Below are positions 32,926-34,337 of a stretch of 34,337 nucleotides of DNA, piece by piece. The notes under the pieces were generated by a model. It was not told the origin of the DNA. It saw only the letters and a list, made by a program, of their open reading frames with translations, and did no database searches. The stretch is from Gemmatimonadota bacterium (GTDB lineage: Bacteria; Latescibacterota; UBA2968; UBA8231), in contig JABHDC010000059.1 of assembly GCA_018673255.1 (NCBI GenBank), forward strand, positions 1 to 34,337, given 5' to 3'. Position 1 is the stretch's first letter, and every line of letters starts with the position of its first letter. The translations under genes were made by a program, and so were the position numbers.

Positions 32926-34337
32926 CTACTGCTTCTTGTCGTCCTCGTCGACGCGGACGTCGTCCTTGTCGGTGGTACCGTCAGCGCCTGCATCTTCGTC
33001 CACAACCTCGAAGTCCGCATCCACTGCACCCTCGTCCTGGGCGACACCACCTGCCCCGGCATCGGGTGCGGGACCTGCCGCGCCTTCGGGGCCTTCGGCA
33101 CCGGCCTGCGCCTGGGCATCAGCGTAGACGACCTCGGCCAGCTTGTGTGATGCCGTCTGCAGGGTCTCGACAGCAGCATCGATGACGGCCACATCCTCAC
33201 CTTCCAGCGCCTTCTTGGCCGCCTCCAGCGCCTCCTCAACTGGCTTGCGATCTTCGTCCGAAAGTTTGTCGCCGTGCTCGGACAAGGTCTTCTCGGTGGC
33301 GTAGACCATCTGATCGGCCGCATTGCGTTTGTCGACGGCTTCACGCCGCGACTTGTCGACTTCGGCATTGGTCTCGGCGTCTTTCTGCATCTGCTCCACT
33401 TCGTCGCTCGACAGACCACTCGACGATTCGATGCGGATCGACTGCTCCTTGTTCGTGCCCTTGTCCTTCGCCGACACATTCAGGATGCCATTGGCATCGA
33501 TGTCGAAGGAGACCTCGATCTGTGGCATGCCGCGGGGCGCCGAAGGAATGCCGTCCAGGTGAAAACGACCGAGGGTGCGATTGTCGTTGGCGAATTCGCG
33601 ATCACCCTGCAACACGTGCACCTCGACAGAGGGCTGATTGTCGGCGGCGGTTGAGAAGATCTGACTCTTCTTGGTGGGGATCGTCGTGTTGCGCTCGATC
33701 AACTTCGTCATCACGCCGCCCATGGTCTCGATGCCGAAGCTCAAGGGGGTGACATCCAACAGCAGCACGTCGTCGACCTCACCGGACAGCACACCGGCCT
33801 GAATGGCGGCACCGATGGCGACGACCTCATCCGGATTCACGCCGCGGTGCGGCTCCTTGCCGAATAGCTCCTTCACTGTTTCCTGGACCAGCGGAATGCG
33901 CGTCGAGCCACCGACGAGGATGACCTCATCGATCTCGGAGGCGGTCAGGCCGGAGTCCTTGATGGCCTGGAGGCAGGGCCCCTTCGAGCGTTCCACCAGA
34001 TCGACGACCAGTTGCTCGAACTTGGCCTTGGTCAGTGTCATCTGCACATGTTTGGGGCCGGTCTGATCGGCAGTGATGAAGGGCAGGTGGATCTCCGTCG
34101 TGCCGGAGGACGACAGTTCACACTTGGCCTTTTCGCCGGCTTCCTTCAGACGCTGCAGGGCCATCGGATCCTGGCGCAGGTCGATGCCTTCAGCCGTCTG
34201 AAATTCGTCGGCGATCCAGTCGATGATATGTTGGTCGAAGTCATCTCCACCCAAGTGGGTGTCACCATTCGTGCTCTTCACCTCGAAGACGCCGTCACCC
34301 AGTTCGAGAATCGAGATGTCGAAGGTGCCACCGCCCA
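32926..34337 (-). CDS. dnaK: Chaperone DnaK, N-terminal part outside the window
   Basis: The frame is open to the right edge (470 residues visible). It lacks roughly the first 190 residues of the ATPase domain, which begins here at [20 protein letters not shown]. Seen are [45 protein letters not shown], the linker region [15 protein letters not shown] and the substrate-binding domain ([29 protein letters not shown]). The family normally ends soon after DADFEEV; here DADFEVVD is followed by about 24 extra acidic residues ending DEDDKKQ. Any heat-shock promoter or CIRCE element would be outside the window. Confidence 0.97.
   Translation of the reverse strand, partial: GGGTFDISILELGDGVFEVKSTNGDTHLGGDDFDQHIIDWIADEFQTAEGIDLRQDPMALQRLKEAGEKAKCELSSSGTTEIHLPFITADQTGPKHVQMTLTKAKFEQLVVDLVERSKGPCLQAIKDSGLTASEIDEVILVGGSTRIPLVQETVKELFGKEPHRGVNPDEVVAIGAAIQAGVLSGEVDDVLLLDVTPLSFGIETMGGVMTKLIERNTTIPTKKSQIFSTAADNQPSVEVHVLQGDREFANDNRTLGRFHLDGIPSAPRGMPQIEVSFDIDANGILNVSAKDKGTNKEQSIRIESSSGLSSDEVEQMQKDAETNAEVDKSRREAVDKRNAADQMVYATEKTLSEHGDKLSDEDRKPVEEALEAAKKALEGEDVAVIDAAVETLQTASHKLAEVVYADAQAQAGAEGPEGAAGPAPDAGAGGVAQDEGAVDADFEVVDEDAGADGTTDKDDVRVDEDDKKQ

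Noticed and set aside
31837..33150. 437-residue open frame on the plus strand opposite dnaJ and dnaK
   Set aside because: It is antisense to two certain genes, has no recognisable family and arises from the GC-rich codon pattern.
1..34337. CRISPR arrays, IS elements, prophage or integron structures
   Set aside because: No regularly spaced repeats, transposase, integrase or phage genes were seen in any part of the window.

Overview
The window is protein-dense, GC-rich (roughly 60% by eye) bacterial chromosome. It encodes a flagellated, diderm-type bacterium: there are two flagellins, a lipoprotein with a lipobox, proteins with cleavable signal peptides, and a DedA membrane protein. The MEP isoprenoid pathway (IspDF), queuosine tRNA modification (QueA), de novo pyrimidine synthesis (PyrC) and the shikimate pathway (AroQ) are each represented. 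The order rplM-rpsI-rpsB-tsf is common in the Bacteroidota/FCB part of the tree, but this evidence is weak and I do not assign a phylum. There is no IS element, prophage or CRISPR array.

Layout. Positions 1-4133 (minus) hold a cyclic-nucleotide-binding-domain protein cut by the window edge, a DUF255 thioredoxin-fold protein, and a DNA adenine methylase fused to a specificity-like domain. Positions 4293-8790 are mixed in strand: an SSB with an unusual tail, a thiolase, a two-helix membrane peptide, tRNA-Ala(UGC), a UbiA-type prenyl phosphate phosphoribosyltransferase, a degenerate GGDEF protein and an unknown membrane-anchored protein. Positions 8895-12454 (minus) form the ribosomal operon rplM-rpsI-rpsB-tsf-frr, with a clear sigma70 promoter and structured untranslated spacers; pyrH is absent from its usual place between tsf and frr. 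Positions 12462-15318 (minus) are queA-ispDF-dedA with 4-nt overlaps.

Positions 15551-18299 hold two divergent flagellin genes facing away from a 418-nt regulatory gap. Positions 18357-21704 (minus) are a lipoprotein with an alpha/beta-hydrolase fold but no nucleophile serine, followed by a GT2 and a GT-C glycosyltransferase. Positions 21825-24920 (plus) carry a double-ATPase ECF/cobalt-type ABC protein and dihydroorotase. Positions 24927-26778 carry a ribonuclease HII-YraN fusion and, divergently, a small exported protein.

Positions 26846-34337 (minus) are a long, tightly packed run transcribed dnaK-dnaJ-mrp-(NuoB-like)-prmA-rsmE-aroQ-(SH3/TPR protein). The first four genes abut or overlap by 0-4 nt. 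They join a chaperone pair to an Fe-S cluster carrier ATPase and a stand-alone 137-residue relative of the complex I subunit NuoB that keeps all four cluster cysteines. This Mrp/mini-NuoB pair is the most interesting candidate for an undescribed functional unit. Next in interest are the RNase HII-YraN fusion, the repeated hairpins upstream of rpsB, the dead-looking hydrolase lipoprotein and the divergent second flagellin.
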